This document shows, piece by piece, positions 1 through 8,960 of a stretch of 64,000 nt of DNA. Under the pieces are notes generated by a model. That model searched no databases. It was not told the origin of the DNA and saw nothing but the letters and a program-made list of their open reading frames with translations. Location of the stretch: positions 207,146-271,145 of the forward strand of contig CAZDWJ010000002.1 of NCBI GenBank assembly GCA_964509195.1, given 5' to 3'. Numbering within the stretch: the stretch's first letter is position 1; every line of letters starts with the position of its first letter. The translations under genes and the position numbers were made by a program. The stretch comes from UBA4802 sp964509195. GTDB lineage: Bacteria > Spirochaetota > UBA4802 > UB4802.

Positions 1-78
1 ATTTCTAAAGAAAATGTTCGCGATGTTGAGCAGGATGCTCCTGGTGCAGATCAGGTAGACGAAAAGGTATACGAGTAA
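1..78 (+). CDS. C-terminal end of an unknown protein (partial)
   Basis: Frame 1 is open from the window edge and ends at TAA 76-78, giving 25 residues rich in Asp, Glu and Gln and ending KVYE. A terminator hairpin follows directly, which supports a real gene end. The body of the gene lies outside the window, so no function can be given. Confidence 0.55.
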   Translation: MSKENVRDVEQDAPGADQVDEKVYE

Positions 79-83
79 AAATA

Positions 84-124
84 TTGTACACTACTGTTAA
101 AAGCGGTAGTAGTGTACAAGTTTA
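84..124. terminator. Bidirectional terminator between convergent genes
   Basis: A perfect 12-bp stem (TTGTACACTACT at 84-95 with AGTAGTGTACAA at 108-119) closes a 12-nt loop. On the plus strand it is followed by GTTTATTAT, and on the minus strand by ATATTTTT. It lies between the end of the partial plus-strand gene and the end of the minus-strand nuclease gene. Confidence 0.8.
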
Positions 125-1726
125 TTATAACTCATCATTAATCATTGTAACCATCTCACGGACATCTTCTATATCGTGTTGAACCTGATTCCAGTTAATA
201 CGTCTGCCCTCTTCTTTAGCTCTTTTGTATCGCATTTGTAATGTTGCAAGCAATTGGGATATTCTTTCTATTTCAGATTCAATATTATCAGCTCTTTCAA
301 TGGGAGTATATTGTGCATACTCAGATTTCATAGTATCAAAATCAATTATCTCTCCCCAGTGGGGTACATACACTGAATAGCCAAATCTATTGCGAATCTC
401 GTCTGCAAATGTTGTTGAAGCTTTTTCTTCACCGTGTATTACAAAAACTTTAAGATTTGGGTTTTTGATATGGCTCATCCATTCAAGCAACCCTTCTTTA
501 TCGGCATGTGCTGAAAAACCGCCTATGGTGTATATTTTTGCACGTACTGCTACATTTTCACCATAGATTTTTACAAGTTGTGCACCATCTATAATACGCC
601 GTCCTAACGTACCCTCAGCCTGATAACCAACAAATACAATTGAAGATTCAGGTTTATACAGATTATTTAAAAGATGATGCTTTACCCTGCCTGCCGTACA
701 CATACCACTGGCTGCTATTATTATTGCTCCTTTTGCGTTGTTATTTAACCATTTTGATTCTTCAACAGTCTGGACAAAATGAAGATTAGGAAAATCAAGG
801 GGGCTGTCGCCTGATTTAAGAAGTTGTAGAGTATCTTCGTCAAAGCAATCCTGGTTATTCATAAAAATCTCAGTGGCTGATGTTGCAAGCGGTGAATCTA
901 AATACACTGGTATTGGAGGTATCTCTCCTTTTTTTACAAGCTGTGCTATAGTATAAAGAATTTCCTGTGTTCGTTCAATGGCAAATGCGGGGATGATGAT
1001 ATTCCCTTTTTTATTATAAGAATCAAGTATAACCTGCTTTAATTCATTATACGTATCTTCTTTGCTTTTATGTAATCTATCACCATACGTAGACTCTATG
1101 AGAAGTATATCAGCATACTCTGGCAATTCAGGATCTTTAATTATTGCCTGATTTTTTTGACCGATATCACCTGAAAAAATAATTACTCTCTCTTTGCTTT
1201 TATCCTGTACACGCATTTCAATGAAAGATGAACCTAAGATATGTCCGGCATCATAGAATCGTGCTTTAATCTGTGGATGAACAGATATTGTATCGTGATA
1301 ATTGACCGGATTAAAATATTGCAAACAGCGTTCTGCATCTTCAGAAGTATATATAGGTTGGATGAATTCGCGACCTATTTTTTTTCTTTTTTTGTTGATT
1401 ATCTCCGCATCCTGCTCCTGAATACGCGCACTATCTGGTAGCATTATTGTGGCCAATTCGCAAGTAGCCTTGGTTGCATAAATTGGTTTAGTGAAGCCTT
1501 CTTTAAAAAGCTTTGGAATAAGTCCACTGTGATCAATATGTGCATGTGTAAGAAGGAGGCAATCTATTTGTGGTGGAGCATAAATCAAATTTAAATAATT
1601 ACGTTCACGAAGCTCTCGTGTTCCCTGAAACATTCCACAATCAACCATAACGGTAAAATTGCCATTTTTTACAATAAATGATGATCCTGTTACTGTACGT
1701 GCTCCGCCAACAAATTCAATTTTCAT
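125..1726 (-). CDS. beta-CASP metallo-beta-lactamase fold nuclease (RNA-processing type)
   Basis: The 533-residue protein is a probable zinc-dependent ribonuclease of the beta-CASP group, cytoplasmic and acting on RNA ends. It opens with the family start MKIEFVGGARTVTGS and carries the metal motif HAHIDH at residues 61-66. A beta-CASP insert fills the middle, and the C-terminal RMMBL segment contains GFSAHAD (about 403-409) and a later HGE (about 431). The last 60 residues are a charged helical tail. ATG at 1724-1726 follows a GAGG ribosome site. The length matches the bacterial and archaeal CPSF-like family, but whether the substrate is mRNA or pre-rRNA cannot be told. Downstream of lolD by 15 bases on the same strand, so possibly co-transcribed. 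Confidence 0.85.
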   Translation of the reverse strand: MKIEFVGGARTVTGSSFIVKNGNFTVMVDCGMFQGTRELRERNYLNLIYAPPQIDCLLLTHAHIDHSGLIPKLFKEGFTKPIYATKATCELATIMLPDSARIQEQDAEIINKKRKKIGREFIQPIYTSEDAERCLQYFNPVNYHDTISVHPQIKARFYDAGHILGSSFIEMRVQDKSKERVIIFSGDIGQKNQAIIKDPELPEYADILLIESTYGDRLHKSKEDTYNELKQVILDSYNKKGNIIIPAFAIERTQEILYTIAQLVKKGEIPPIPVYLDSPLATSATEIFMNNQDCFDEDTLQLLKSGDSPLDFPNLHFVQTVEESKWLNNNAKGAIIIAASGMCTAGRVKHHLLNNLYKPESSIVFVGYQAEGTLGRRIIDGAQLVKIYGENVAVRAKIYTIGGFSAHADKEGLLEWMSHIKNPNLKVFVIHGEEKASTTFADEIRNRFGYSVYVPHWGEIIDFDTMKSEYAQYTPIERADNIESEIERISQLLATLQMRYKRAKEEGRRINWNQVQHDIEDVREMVTMINDEL

Positions 1727-1741
1727 ACTATTGTCCTCAAA

Positions 1742-2464
1742 CTAATTAATAACATCAAGTTGTATCATACCATCTATTAGGGTAATCACCCTTTGAGTTT
1801 TTGATGCTATATACTGGTCATGTGTTACTATAACAACTGTAGAACCTGTTTCAGTGCAAGTTTTAAACAGTAAGTCAATTAATATATCAGAATTTTTTCT
1901 ATCAAGATTTCCTGTTGGTTCATCAGCAAGTATAATATCTGGTTGAGTAATAAGTGCCCGTGCTACCGCAATACGTTGACATTCACCACCTGATAATTCA
2001 GAAGGTTTATGATTGGCCCTATCGGCTATGCCAAAATGTTCCAACAATTCATATGCTTTTGTTTTAGCTTTTTTATATGATGTGCGCTGGATTAAAAGCG
2101 GCATCATTGTATTTTCTAACGCTGTAAACTCAGGCATCAAATTGTGCATTTGAAATATAAATCCAATATGGTGATTTCTAAAAGCTGACAGCTCATCATA
2201 AGAAAAAGGTGAAATATCCTGATGCAATATCTGAACGCTACCTCCATGAAAAGTATCAAGGCATCCAATAATATGTAACAGTGTTGACTTGCCTGCCCCA
2301 GAAGGCCCCATAACAGAAACTATCTCACCTTTATTAATGCTAATACTGATATTTTTAAGTACAGTGATTGAATTTGTGCCAAAACCATATTGTTTTAGAA
2401 GATTATCTGTCTTGATTACTGTAGTAGTTAATTGTGTCTGCTCAGTCATTGTAGTACTCACCAT
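1742..2464 (-). CDS. lolD: Lipoprotein-release ABC transporter ATP-binding protein
   Basis: This 240-residue cytoplasmic ATPase would power release of lipoproteins from the inner membrane together with the permease encoded just upstream. Visible motifs are Walker A GPSGAGKST (53-61), the Q-loop FIFQMHNLMPEFTALEN typical of the LolD/MacB group, the signature LSGGECQR, Walker B ILADEPTGNLD and the H-loop VTHD. The listed ATG follows the lolC stop by two bases. A second ATG at 2447-2449 has a better ribosome site (GGTGAG, 8-base spacing) and would shorten the protein by five residues. Gene order permease-ATPase is the usual one. Confidence 0.88.
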   Translation of the reverse strand: MVSTTMTEQTQLTTTVIKTDNLLKQYGFGTNSITVLKNISISINKGEIVSVMGPSGAGKSTLLHIIGCLDTFHGGSVQILHQDISPFSYDELSAFRNHHIGFIFQMHNLMPEFTALENTMMPLLIQRTSYKKAKTKAYELLEHFGIADRANHKPSELSGGECQRIAVARALITQPDIILADEPTGNLDRKNSDILIDLLFKTCTETGSTVVIVTHDQYIASKTQRVITLIDGMIQLDVIN

Positions 2465-2466
2465 TA

Positions 2467-3771
2467 TTATTCATACCGTATTGATTCAACAGGATGCAGC
2501 CTTGAAGCGTGCCAGGAAGGCAAAATTGCTGCAACTGTTGCAATAAAGATAGCAAGTATGGAGACTAACATCACAAATTCAGGTTGAATTTGTGTAGGGA
2601 GAGAATCTATATAATACACATTTTTTGGAACAAGAGATATTGGATAAAAAATTCCAAGGTCAAATGTTATATAAATCCAGGACATCAAGCCATTAATAAC
2701 ACGTTCTACCCAGTGAATAATGGCCTCAAGGTTTATTGCTGTTGCAAGACCAGTAATGACACCAATTATAGCACCAATAAGACCTATAAAAAATCCTTCA
2801 AGGATAAATATAATCATAATTGAATACGGTTGTGCACCCATTGCCTTTAGGATGCCAATGGCTTTGCGCTTTTCCATAACTACCATTACTAATGTACCCA
2901 TGATAGTAAATGAAGCGCTGATGATAACTAAAAAAAGAATTATCGTCATAATGAGCTTTTCCAACTTCAATGCATAAAATAAATTTTGATTTTGCTGCTC
3001 TGCAGTGATTACCTGATAATCATATCCAATTATTCCCTGAATTATGGCTGAAACTCTGTCCATATCATACACATCAAAAAGCTTTAATCCTAATCCACTT
3101 ATGATATTTCCAATGCCAAATAAAGCTTGCGTTTGCGGTAAAGTCATGATTATGAGTTTTGTATCAAAATCATAATAGCCTGTTTTAAAGAATGCACCGA
3201 TTCTGTACTTACCAATACCAGGTGTTATTCCCTCACGTGCAGTCAAACGTCCTTTTGGTACAATAATTTCAATATAGTCACCAAGTCTCAGATTATAATT
3301 GAAAGCCATTTCTTCACCAATTGCGATAGCATTAGCACTTTTAAACTCTTTATCGCCTGCAGTAATAAATTTTGAAACATCTATGGGGACTTCACCTGCT
3401 TTGCCATATCCTCGAATAGCAACAGGAAATATATACGATTTGACCCGCACAAGACCCTGCCCCTGTACAAATGGCATTATTGTTTTTATGTGTTTTACAC
3501 CTTTTATTTTATTCGATAGCTCATTGTAATTGGCTATGCCTTCGCTATCAGATTCAGCGTAATAGCGACTTATGGTAATATGTGCATCAACATCAAGGAT
3601 TTTATCACGTATCTGACTCTGAAAGCCAGTCATCACTGACATCACAACGATAAGAACAAAAACACCAATAGCAACGATGAATATGGAAAGAAACGTATTA
3701 AAAGAAATAAAACTCTGAGATTTTTTGGCTTTAAGATATCGCCAGCCAATAAAAAGTTCAAATAGATACAT
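2467..3771 (-). CDS. lolC: Lipoprotein-release ABC transporter permease (LolC/LolE family)
   Basis: The 434-residue inner-membrane permease shows an N-terminal membrane segment (about 12-45), a large periplasmic MacB-like domain, and three C-terminal membrane segments with the FtsX-type sequence LVMVVMEKRKAIGILKAMGA. It would extract lipoproteins from the inner membrane and hand them to the LolA route. The frame extends to 3804, but ATG at 3769-3771 is the better start: it has AGGA seven bases upstream and gives MYLFELFIGWRYLKAKK, the standard LolC/E beginning. Only one permease gene is present, so it may work as a homodimer (LolF-like); that is inference. Confidence 0.87.
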   Translation of the reverse strand: MYLFELFIGWRYLKAKKSQSFISFNTFLSIFIVAIGVFVLIVVMSVMTGFQSQIRDKILDVDAHITISRYYAESDSEGIANYNELSNKIKGVKHIKTIMPFVQGQGLVRVKSYIFPVAIRGYGKAGEVPIDVSKFITAGDKEFKSANAIAIGEEMAFNYNLRLGDYIEIIVPKGRLTAREGITPGIGKYRIGAFFKTGYYDFDTKLIIMTLPQTQALFGIGNIISGLGLKLFDVYDMDRVSAIIQGIIGYDYQVITAEQQNQNLFYALKLEKLIMTIILFLVIISASFTIMGTLVMVVMEKRKAIGILKAMGAQPYSIMIIFILEGFFIGLIGAIIGVITGLATAINLEAIIHWVERVINGLMSWIYITFDLGIFYPISLVPKNVYYIDSLPTQIQPEFVMLVSILAIFIATVAAILPSWHASRLHPVESIRYE

Positions 3772-4041
3772 AAAGTATTCCTGAGTACATAAAATAGTTA
3801 TCAAAAATATGATGAAATAAATGTGATCAAAAAAATTACATTGATGGTTTTACGAAGGTAGTGTATAAGTATATTTTGTCAAATGTATTTCGTAGAAAGG
3901 GACAGTTTTAAAAACTGCTTTCATTTTCAAAATTGCAATAAAAAAGGTGTTTTTTTAAATTATATATACCCACAAAGGAATATTCTTAAAAATTATCTTG
4001 TATTGTAAGAGACACTGTTTCTTATGGCTATTATAAAAAAT

Positions 4042-4419
4042 TTATTTTCTACTCAATTGCTCATAAAGGGTTTTTGCAAGACCAAAATTTGCAGATTTTG
4101 ACATCTGGAGGGCATATTCATTATAGAGCATATCTTCAAATATTTCCTGCGCCATTCCACCATATAATAAATCATTTTCTTTATGCAAGGTTTTACGCAT
4201 CTCTTTTAACATCTGATATACAAATAATGATTCCATATCTATGCATACATCCATAAGCTTTTTATCAACTGGTTTATTATTTTGAGTTGCAATTGCTTCG
4301 TTGAGCATTAATTTAAATTCAGTGGATTTGCTTTGCAATTTTTGTTCTATATCTTTTTGTTTATTAATAGAATTAACGGTTTTCTGGCTATCAATAATAC
4401 TACTTATTGTTGTATCCAT
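4042..4419 (-). CDS. flgJ: Flagellar rod-binding protein, FlgJ N-terminal domain only
   Basis: The 125-residue protein is rich in helix. Its core MESLFVYQMLKEMRKT followed by GGMAQEIFEDML matches the rod-binding (rod-capping) domain of FlgJ. The muramidase domain found in enterobacterial FlgJ is absent, as is usual outside gamma- and beta-proteobacteria. It acts in the periplasm during rod assembly. The frame opens at a TTG (4437), but ATG at 4417-4419 has GAGGA just upstream, inside the end of flgI. It is the last gene of the flgG-A-H-I-J cluster. Confidence 0.8.
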   Translation of the reverse strand: MDTTISSIIDSQKTVNSINKQKDIEQKLQSKSTEFKLMLNEAIATQNNKPVDKKLMDVCIDMESLFVYQMLKEMRKTLHKENDLLYGGMAQEIFEDMLYNEYALQMSKSANFGLAKTLYEQLSRK

Positions 4420-4426
4420 AGTATCC

Positions 4427-5419
4427 TCACTGTACAATTAACTGAGCATGAAGGCAACCCGCTTGTTTCATAGCTTTTAAAATTGTGATAATATCCTGAG
4501 TGCTCATTCCTATATAATTCAAAGAATCAACAAGGTCCTTGACCGTTGCAGCATCTTTTATTACATACATACTGCCCTTTTTACGTGTTTCTTCAATAGT
4601 AATAGTTACTCCCTGCTTGCTGATTACTGCCTGGGAAACACGTATATCACCACCCATTACAATAGTACCACTGCGTTCATTAATTACTACACGGGCACTG
4701 TATACAGGTACTATCTCAATATTTTCAATATCTGCTATAAAATCTGTAACAGAGACATTTTGCAGAATTGTGCATTGAATAAATCCCTTATCTATTACAG
4801 GTTGGGATTCAGGAAATTTTTTTTCGATAGCAGTTTTGATTTCCTTAGCAACAGAAAAGTCAAAATTAAGAAGAGAAAATTTAATTTTACCGTCTTTTAC
4901 TATCTCAGGCAGGATTTCTTTTTCAACAATACCTCCGGCTACTATTTTACCAATAGTTGCCCCCTTACGCTTATCACCGGCAATTGAAACAACACCCTGT
5001 GCTGCAACATACGTTAAATCATCAGCACCTTTCAAAGCTGATTGTAATAAAACACCATTTTCAAGAGATTTTGCATCTCCAATTGATGAAACGGTAACAT
5101 CTATTCTGTCACCAACTCTAACATATGGGGGCAATGTAGCAGTTACCAGCACAGCTGCTATATTTTTAGAATTAATATTTTCGTCATTAAGCCCTATATT
5201 TTTTAAAACATTAGAAAGAGAACTTTGTGTTAATTTCACTTTGCTATCTCCAGTACCCTGCAGCCCAATAACTAATCCATAGCCAAAAACTTGATTTTCT
5301 TTTAATCCATCAATAGCCACAAGGTCTTTAATTTTTACAGGAACTTCAGCAAAAAGTGAAATGGGAAAACTAATGACTATAAGTATTATAATAATTATTT
5401 TATATGATGTATTTATCAT
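4427..5419 (-). CDS. flgI: Flagellar P-ring protein
   Basis: The 330-residue protein has a Sec signal peptide (about residues 1-24, ending LFAE) and then the family start VKIKDLVAIDGLKENQVFGYGLVIGLQGTGD. It contains the expected VTATLPPYVRVGDRIDVTVSSIGDAKSL and the C-terminal TVKDLVDSLNYIG. It assembles around the rod at the peptidoglycan layer. ATG overlaps the flgH stop in an ATGA arrangement, pointing to translational coupling. Its presence implies a ring around the rod even if the flagella are periplasmic. Confidence 0.95.
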   Translation of the reverse strand: MINTSYKIIIIILIVISFPISLFAEVPVKIKDLVAIDGLKENQVFGYGLVIGLQGTGDSKVKLTQSSLSNVLKNIGLNDENINSKNIAAVLVTATLPPYVRVGDRIDVTVSSIGDAKSLENGVLLQSALKGADDLTYVAAQGVVSIAGDKRKGATIGKIVAGGIVEKEILPEIVKDGKIKFSLLNFDFSVAKEIKTAIEKKFPESQPVIDKGFIQCTILQNVSVTDFIADIENIEIVPVYSARVVINERSGTIVMGGDIRVSQAVISKQGVTITIEETRKKGSMYVIKDAATVKDLVDSLNYIGMSTQDIITILKAMKQAGCLHAQLIVQ

Positions 5420-6042
5420 TGCTGTGTTAACTCACCTAATATTCTTTGAAGGTATTGAATTATAATCTGCTGTTTTTCCTGTTCTGTTAACGTTGGTGAA
5501 GCAGTTTCACCTTCTTTCAGTGGTTGACGAATAATTTGAACACCTTCCTTCACACCCTGTATCTGTAACGCTAAATTTGCGATATCACTTGAATTAATAG
5601 TACCGCCCTTTATTGATGCGGGATTAACAATCCCAGTAACATTAAACACAGTTGTAACACCACTAAATGAAAATGTTTTTGTGCCCGCAATTCTGAAATT
5701 GCCATTGTCAAGGCGTTGCTGCACTGTAGCTGCAATGTAAAGCGTAATATTTCCGCGATGCTGTAGATTTGTGCTATTATTTTTTGTTGCCTTTTTATTT
5801 GCATTCACCTGAGGCAGAAATGGTGTGATATTACCATCAGGAGTTGACGTAACGGTAAATGCATCGTTATTTACCAGCGTCAGTGTAAACCGCATCTGCG
5901 AAATATCAGTGATAGCTACGGTAAAAATATCACCCACCTTGATCGTATCCTGAGCAGTATAAATATTTTTGTCTTTCCATATAGTGTCAGCATACAGTGC
6001 GGGAACAATTATCAAAGCTATTGTCAAAAAAAATTTTTTCAT
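5416..6042 (-). CDS. flgH: Flagellar L-ring protein, without lipobox cysteine
   Basis: The 208-residue protein begins MKKFFLTIALIIVPALYADT, a signal peptide, and continues with the FlgH hallmarks: a KVGDIFTVAITD stretch, a RGNITLYIAATV strand and IVNPASIKGGTINSSDIANL near the C-terminus. FlgH forms the L-ring in the outer membrane and is usually a lipoprotein. Here no cysteine occurs near the cleavage site, so lipid anchoring seems absent. The frame opens at GTG 6051, but ATG at 6040-6042 overlaps the flgA stop as ATGA and is preferred. Confidence 0.87.
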   Translation of the reverse strand: MKKFFLTIALIIVPALYADTIWKDKNIYTAQDTIKVGDIFTVAITDISQMRFTLTLVNNDAFTVTSTPDGNITPFLPQVNANKKATKNNSTNLQHRGNITLYIAATVQQRLDNGNFRIAGTKTFSFSGVTTVFNVTGIVNPASIKGGTINSSDIANLALQIQGVKEGVQIIRQPLKEGETASPTLTEQEKQQIIIQYLQRILGELTQQ

Positions 6043-6560
6043 AGAAAACACTCTACACCATTGTTGACAATTTTGCCTGTGACTATTTTACCATTCTGTA
6101 ATGAAATTTTAATTTCATCACCAGTTTTACCGCTTTGCAATGCTTTTCCGATAGTCTCTATTATGATTGATTTTTTAATTAACTTAACCGTGATAAAATC
6201 ACCTTTGTTAATGCTTAATTCATCTATTATGGGCGATAGCTCCTTAAAGGAACTATCGGTTGTATAAACTTCAGGTTGTATCAGCCTGACAGCACTTCCG
6301 TGAACAACAACCACTCCACTAACTACATTTTTAAGCGATTGATACACTTCATTTCTAGTTATGTAACCGTCTTTTATAGCATCTGAAGATATATTTAACT
6401 TTTTTACTGATCCAGCTTCATCACCATCTACAAGTGCAATATCTTCAACAGTTACTATCTCTTTTGCTGTAACATTTGATTTTAAATATACAACTACATC
6501 AGCGCATAGCATCACAGGGAATATAAGTATAATAGTAATAAGTAAAAATAATCTATTCAT
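6039..6560 (-). CDS. flgA: P-ring assembly chaperone FlgA (SAF domain)
   Basis: The 173-residue periplasmic protein has a signal peptide (about 1-20) and an SAF/ChapFlgA region: IVTVEDIALV early, DGYITRNEVYQSLK in the middle, and the C-terminal GDEIKISLQNGKIVTGKIVNNGVE. The last segment matches the usual LQNGK..SGKVV ending of the family. It helps FlgI polymerise around the rod. The ATG overlaps the flgG stop by one base (TAATG) and the end overlaps flgH, so it is tightly embedded in the operon. Two copies of the GA(A/G)CTATCG motif face each other inside it at 6234-6258. Confidence 0.88.
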   Translation of the reverse strand: MNRLFLLITIILIFPVMLCADVVVYLKSNVTAKEIVTVEDIALVDGDEAGSVKKLNISSDAIKDGYITRNEVYQSLKNVVSGVVVVHGSAVRLIQPEVYTTDSSFKELSPIIDELSINKGDFITVKLIKKSIIIETIGKALQSGKTGDEIKISLQNGKIVTGKIVNNGVECFL

Positions 6561-7354
6561 TATCGTTTCAATCCAATTGCAGTTCCTAACATTGAATCAG
6601 ATGTCTGAATGGCTTTTGAATTAATTTCATACGCACGCTGCGCTACAATCATATTAACCATCTCTTCAACAACCTTCACATTGGACATTTCAAGAAAGCC
6701 TTGATGTGTCCTTGCCATCCCGTCAATTCCCGGAGGACCAGCTATCTCTTCGCCAGAAGCTGGTGTTGTTTTGTATAAATTTCCACCAATATTCTGTAAA
6801 CCTGCAGGGTTGACAAATCGTGCAATTTCCAGCTGGCCTACTTCAATTGGATCATCATCACCAACTATTTTTACGGTAATTCTCCCATCCTGACTGATAG
6901 ATAATGTTTCCATAATAAAATTTTCTGGTAAAATAATTGGAGGTTCTAGCAAATATCCATTTGAAGTGACTATTTGTCTGTTAGAATCTATTTTAAATGA
7001 ACCGTCACGTGTATATGCAATTGTTCCATCATATAATTGTACTTTGAAAAAACCTTCACCTTCAAGCGCAATATCAAGTTTGTTGCCGGTTGCTTGCAAA
7101 CTTCCCTGGTCAAACAGTTTCTGTGTTGCTGCAACCTTTACACCATGCCCCACCTGGATTCCGGTTGGGACTTCGCTTATTTCAGTTGCTGGTGTACCAG
7201 CCATAAGGACGGTTTGGTAAATTAAATCTTCAAATTCGGCCCTGAGCTTTTTAAATCCAGTTGTATTAACATTGGACAAATTATTGGATATTGTATCTAT
7301 ATTAAATTGCTGTCCTATCATCCCTGATGCAGCAGTCCACAATGAACGCATCAT
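6560..7354 (-). CDS. flgG: Flagellar distal rod protein
   Basis: The 264-residue protein begins MMRSLWTAASGMIGQQFNID and continues TISNNLSNVNTTGFKK, the flagellar rod/hook N-terminal signature. The C-terminus has EMSNVKVVEEMVNMIVAQRAYEINSKAIQTSD, the matching C-terminal helix. Length and sequence fit FlgG rather than FlgF or the longer FlgE. The frame extends to a TTG at 7369, but ATG at 7352-7354 follows GAGGTG with good spacing. It is first in the flagellar operon and diverges from the lipoprotein gene at 7538. Confidence 0.93.
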   Translation of the reverse strand: MMRSLWTAASGMIGQQFNIDTISNNLSNVNTTGFKKLRAEFEDLIYQTVLMAGTPATEISEVPTGIQVGHGVKVAATQKLFDQGSLQATGNKLDIALEGEGFFKVQLYDGTIAYTRDGSFKIDSNRQIVTSNGYLLEPPIILPENFIMETLSISQDGRITVKIVGDDDPIEVGQLEIARFVNPAGLQNIGGNLYKTTPASGEEIAGPPGIDGMARTHQGFLEMSNVKVVEEMVNMIVAQRAYEINSKAIQTSDSMLGTAIGLKR

Positions 7355-7432
7355 ACCAACACCTCGCAATAATAAAATAATGTACTTTTATGTTCTTTTC
7401 GGCATATTTATCATATTGCTTGACATAAATGA

Positions 7433-7459
7433 TTGACAAATGAGATATAAAAGGATAAT
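7433..7459 (+). promoter_or_regulatory. Promoter for the MORN-type lipoprotein gene
   Basis: TTGACA at 7433-7438 is followed by GATAAT at 7454-7459 (15-base spacing) or TAATAG at 7456-7461 (17-base spacing). A second TTGACA lies at 7420-7425. The coding start is about 75 bases downstream. This is motif matching by eye only. Confidence 0.55.
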
Positions 7460-7537
7460 AGCGTAGAATATATAGACAATTATTTGTAACTTTTAATACA
7501 TAAAACATACTACAATAAAAAAATATAGGAGAATAAT

Positions 7538-8860
7538 ATGAAGTTTAAAAAAGTATTGGCGTTATTAACTATTGCAATCATTTTAGCTGCTTGTTCAAGT
7601 TCTGATAAAAAGCAATCTATTCAAACACAGACACAAACAACAAAAAATGGGCCAGGAAAGATTTACTGGGACGATAAATCGTTAAAAGGTGAAGGTAACT
7701 TCACTAATGGCGTCAAAACCGGTAAATGGATCTTATACCACAAAGGAACGGGTGAAAAATTGGCCGAAGGTGAATATGCTGATGATAAGCAGCAGGGGTT
7801 CTGGACTTATTACCATAAAAATGGTGCAAAGAGTTTGGAGGGTAAATTTGATCAGGATCAGAAAATCGGTGAATGGATTGCGTATTATCCTGAAGGCCCT
7901 GTTATGTGGAAAGCTACCTATGTAGTTAAGGAAAAGACTGAAAGTGGTTTTACAATGAAAGTTGGTAGTATTGAGGGTACAAAAACGTGGTTTTATCAAT
8001 CAGGAAGAATATGGAAGGAAGAACAGTATATTAATGGTGAACAAACCGGAAGAAGCCAGGAATACTATGAAAACGGCAATCCAAAGATAATTGCCTGGTA
8101 TAAGGCAGGTCAGTTAGATGGGCAATGTAATAAATGGTACGAAAATGGTAAAAAGTTAGAGGAAGGTACATACAGAGAAAATAAGAAAAATGGGAATTTT
8201 AAATTTTACTTTGACAATGGCCAGGTTACTGCTACGGGAAGTTTTATAATGGATAAACCGGAAGGTGACTGGAAATTCTATTCAAAGGAAGGTTTGTTAC
8301 AGAAAGAAGGTAAGTATAAAGATGGTAAGGAAATTGGATTATGGAATTTCTATATGTATCCTACACGAGTACAGAGAATTAAAATAATGGAACTTCCTTT
8401 ACAGGGTGGGATGATTGATAACACCAATGAAAATGCTAAGTTATATGATGAAAAGGGACAACTTATTGGTTTTGGCCAGCTCACCGGAATACCTAAAGGT
8501 ATTTACACAATATTGAAAGATGGAAAACCTACAGGTGAAATGTCATCTTCTTCTGTACCTAATGATGATCTTAAAGAAAAGATAGCATATGTGTGGACTG
8601 GTAAATGGGAAACACCAAAAAAGAATGGAAAATGGACTGAATATTTTCCTGGAACAAAAACTGTCAAATCAGAAGGAACATATTTAATGGATAAACTCAA
8701 TGGTCCATATAAAGAGTATTATCCAAACGGAAAACTTAAATCTGAAGGTGAATATCTAAATGCAAAGATGAATGGCGAATGGAAAATCTACAAAGCTGAT
8801 GGTTCAATTGATGATGCACAATCAGGTAAGTATATGCTGGGCAAAAAAATGAATTTTTAG
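7538..8860 (+). CDS. MORN/YwqK-repeat lipoprotein
   Basis: The 440-residue protein has a signal peptide and lipobox LAAC (cysteine at residue 19), so it should be lipid-anchored. The rest is a string of about twelve 22-24 residue repeats of the type G.W..YY.nGk...EG.Y.dgk..G, seen in MORN-variant and YwqK-family proteins. No catalytic site is visible; the repeats probably form a beta-rich surface. The ribosome site AGGAGAATAAT precedes ATG. It stands alone, with its own promoter and a strong terminator after it. The binding partner is unknown. Confidence 0.8.
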   Translation: MKFKKVLALLTIAIILAACSSSDKKQSIQTQTQTTKNGPGKIYWDDKSLKGEGNFTNGVKTGKWILYHKGTGEKLAEGEYADDKQQGFWTYYHKNGAKSLEGKFDQDQKIGEWIAYYPEGPVMWKATYVVKEKTESGFTMKVGSIEGTKTWFYQSGRIWKEEQYINGEQTGRSQEYYENGNPKIIAWYKAGQLDGQCNKWYENGKKLEEGTYRENKKNGNFKFYFDNGQVTATGSFIMDKPEGDWKFYSKEGLLQKEGKYKDGKEIGLWNFYMYPTRVQRIKIMELPLQGGMIDNTNENAKLYDEKGQLIGFGQLTGIPKGIYTILKDGKPTGEMSSSSVPNDDLKEKIAYVWTGKWETPKKNGKWTEYFPGTKTVKSEGTYLMDKLNGPYKEYYPNGKLKSEGEYLNAKMNGEWKIYKADGSIDDAQSGKYMLGKKMNF

Positions 8861-8930
8861 TAAAGGTTATATAAACACGAGCATGTAAACTGTAATTTTT
8901 CATTAATTTTGTAAATTTTGAAATAATACA

Positions 8931-8960
8931 ATAAAAGGGGCAAATGCCCCTTTTATTTTT
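8931..8960. terminator. Bidirectional terminator
   Basis: ATAAAAGGGGC (8931-8941) pairs with GCCCCTTTTAT (8946-8956) around an AAAT loop, followed by TTTT on the plus strand and preceded by an A-run that becomes a T-run on the minus strand. It overlaps the stop codon of the hybrid kinase and serves the convergent pair. Confidence 0.9.

Noticed and set aside
3902..3918. Terminator for the flagellar operon
   Set aside because: The AGTTTTTAAAACT-type palindrome is pure AT in the centre and has no T-run on the relevant side.
4836..5282. 148-codon plus-strand frame
   Set aside because: Antisense to flgI; no start signals.
7396..7403. Sigma-28 promoter before flgG
   Set aside because: GCCGAAAA on the minus strand resembles the -10 GCCGATAA, but no TAAA-type -35 occurs at the right distance.
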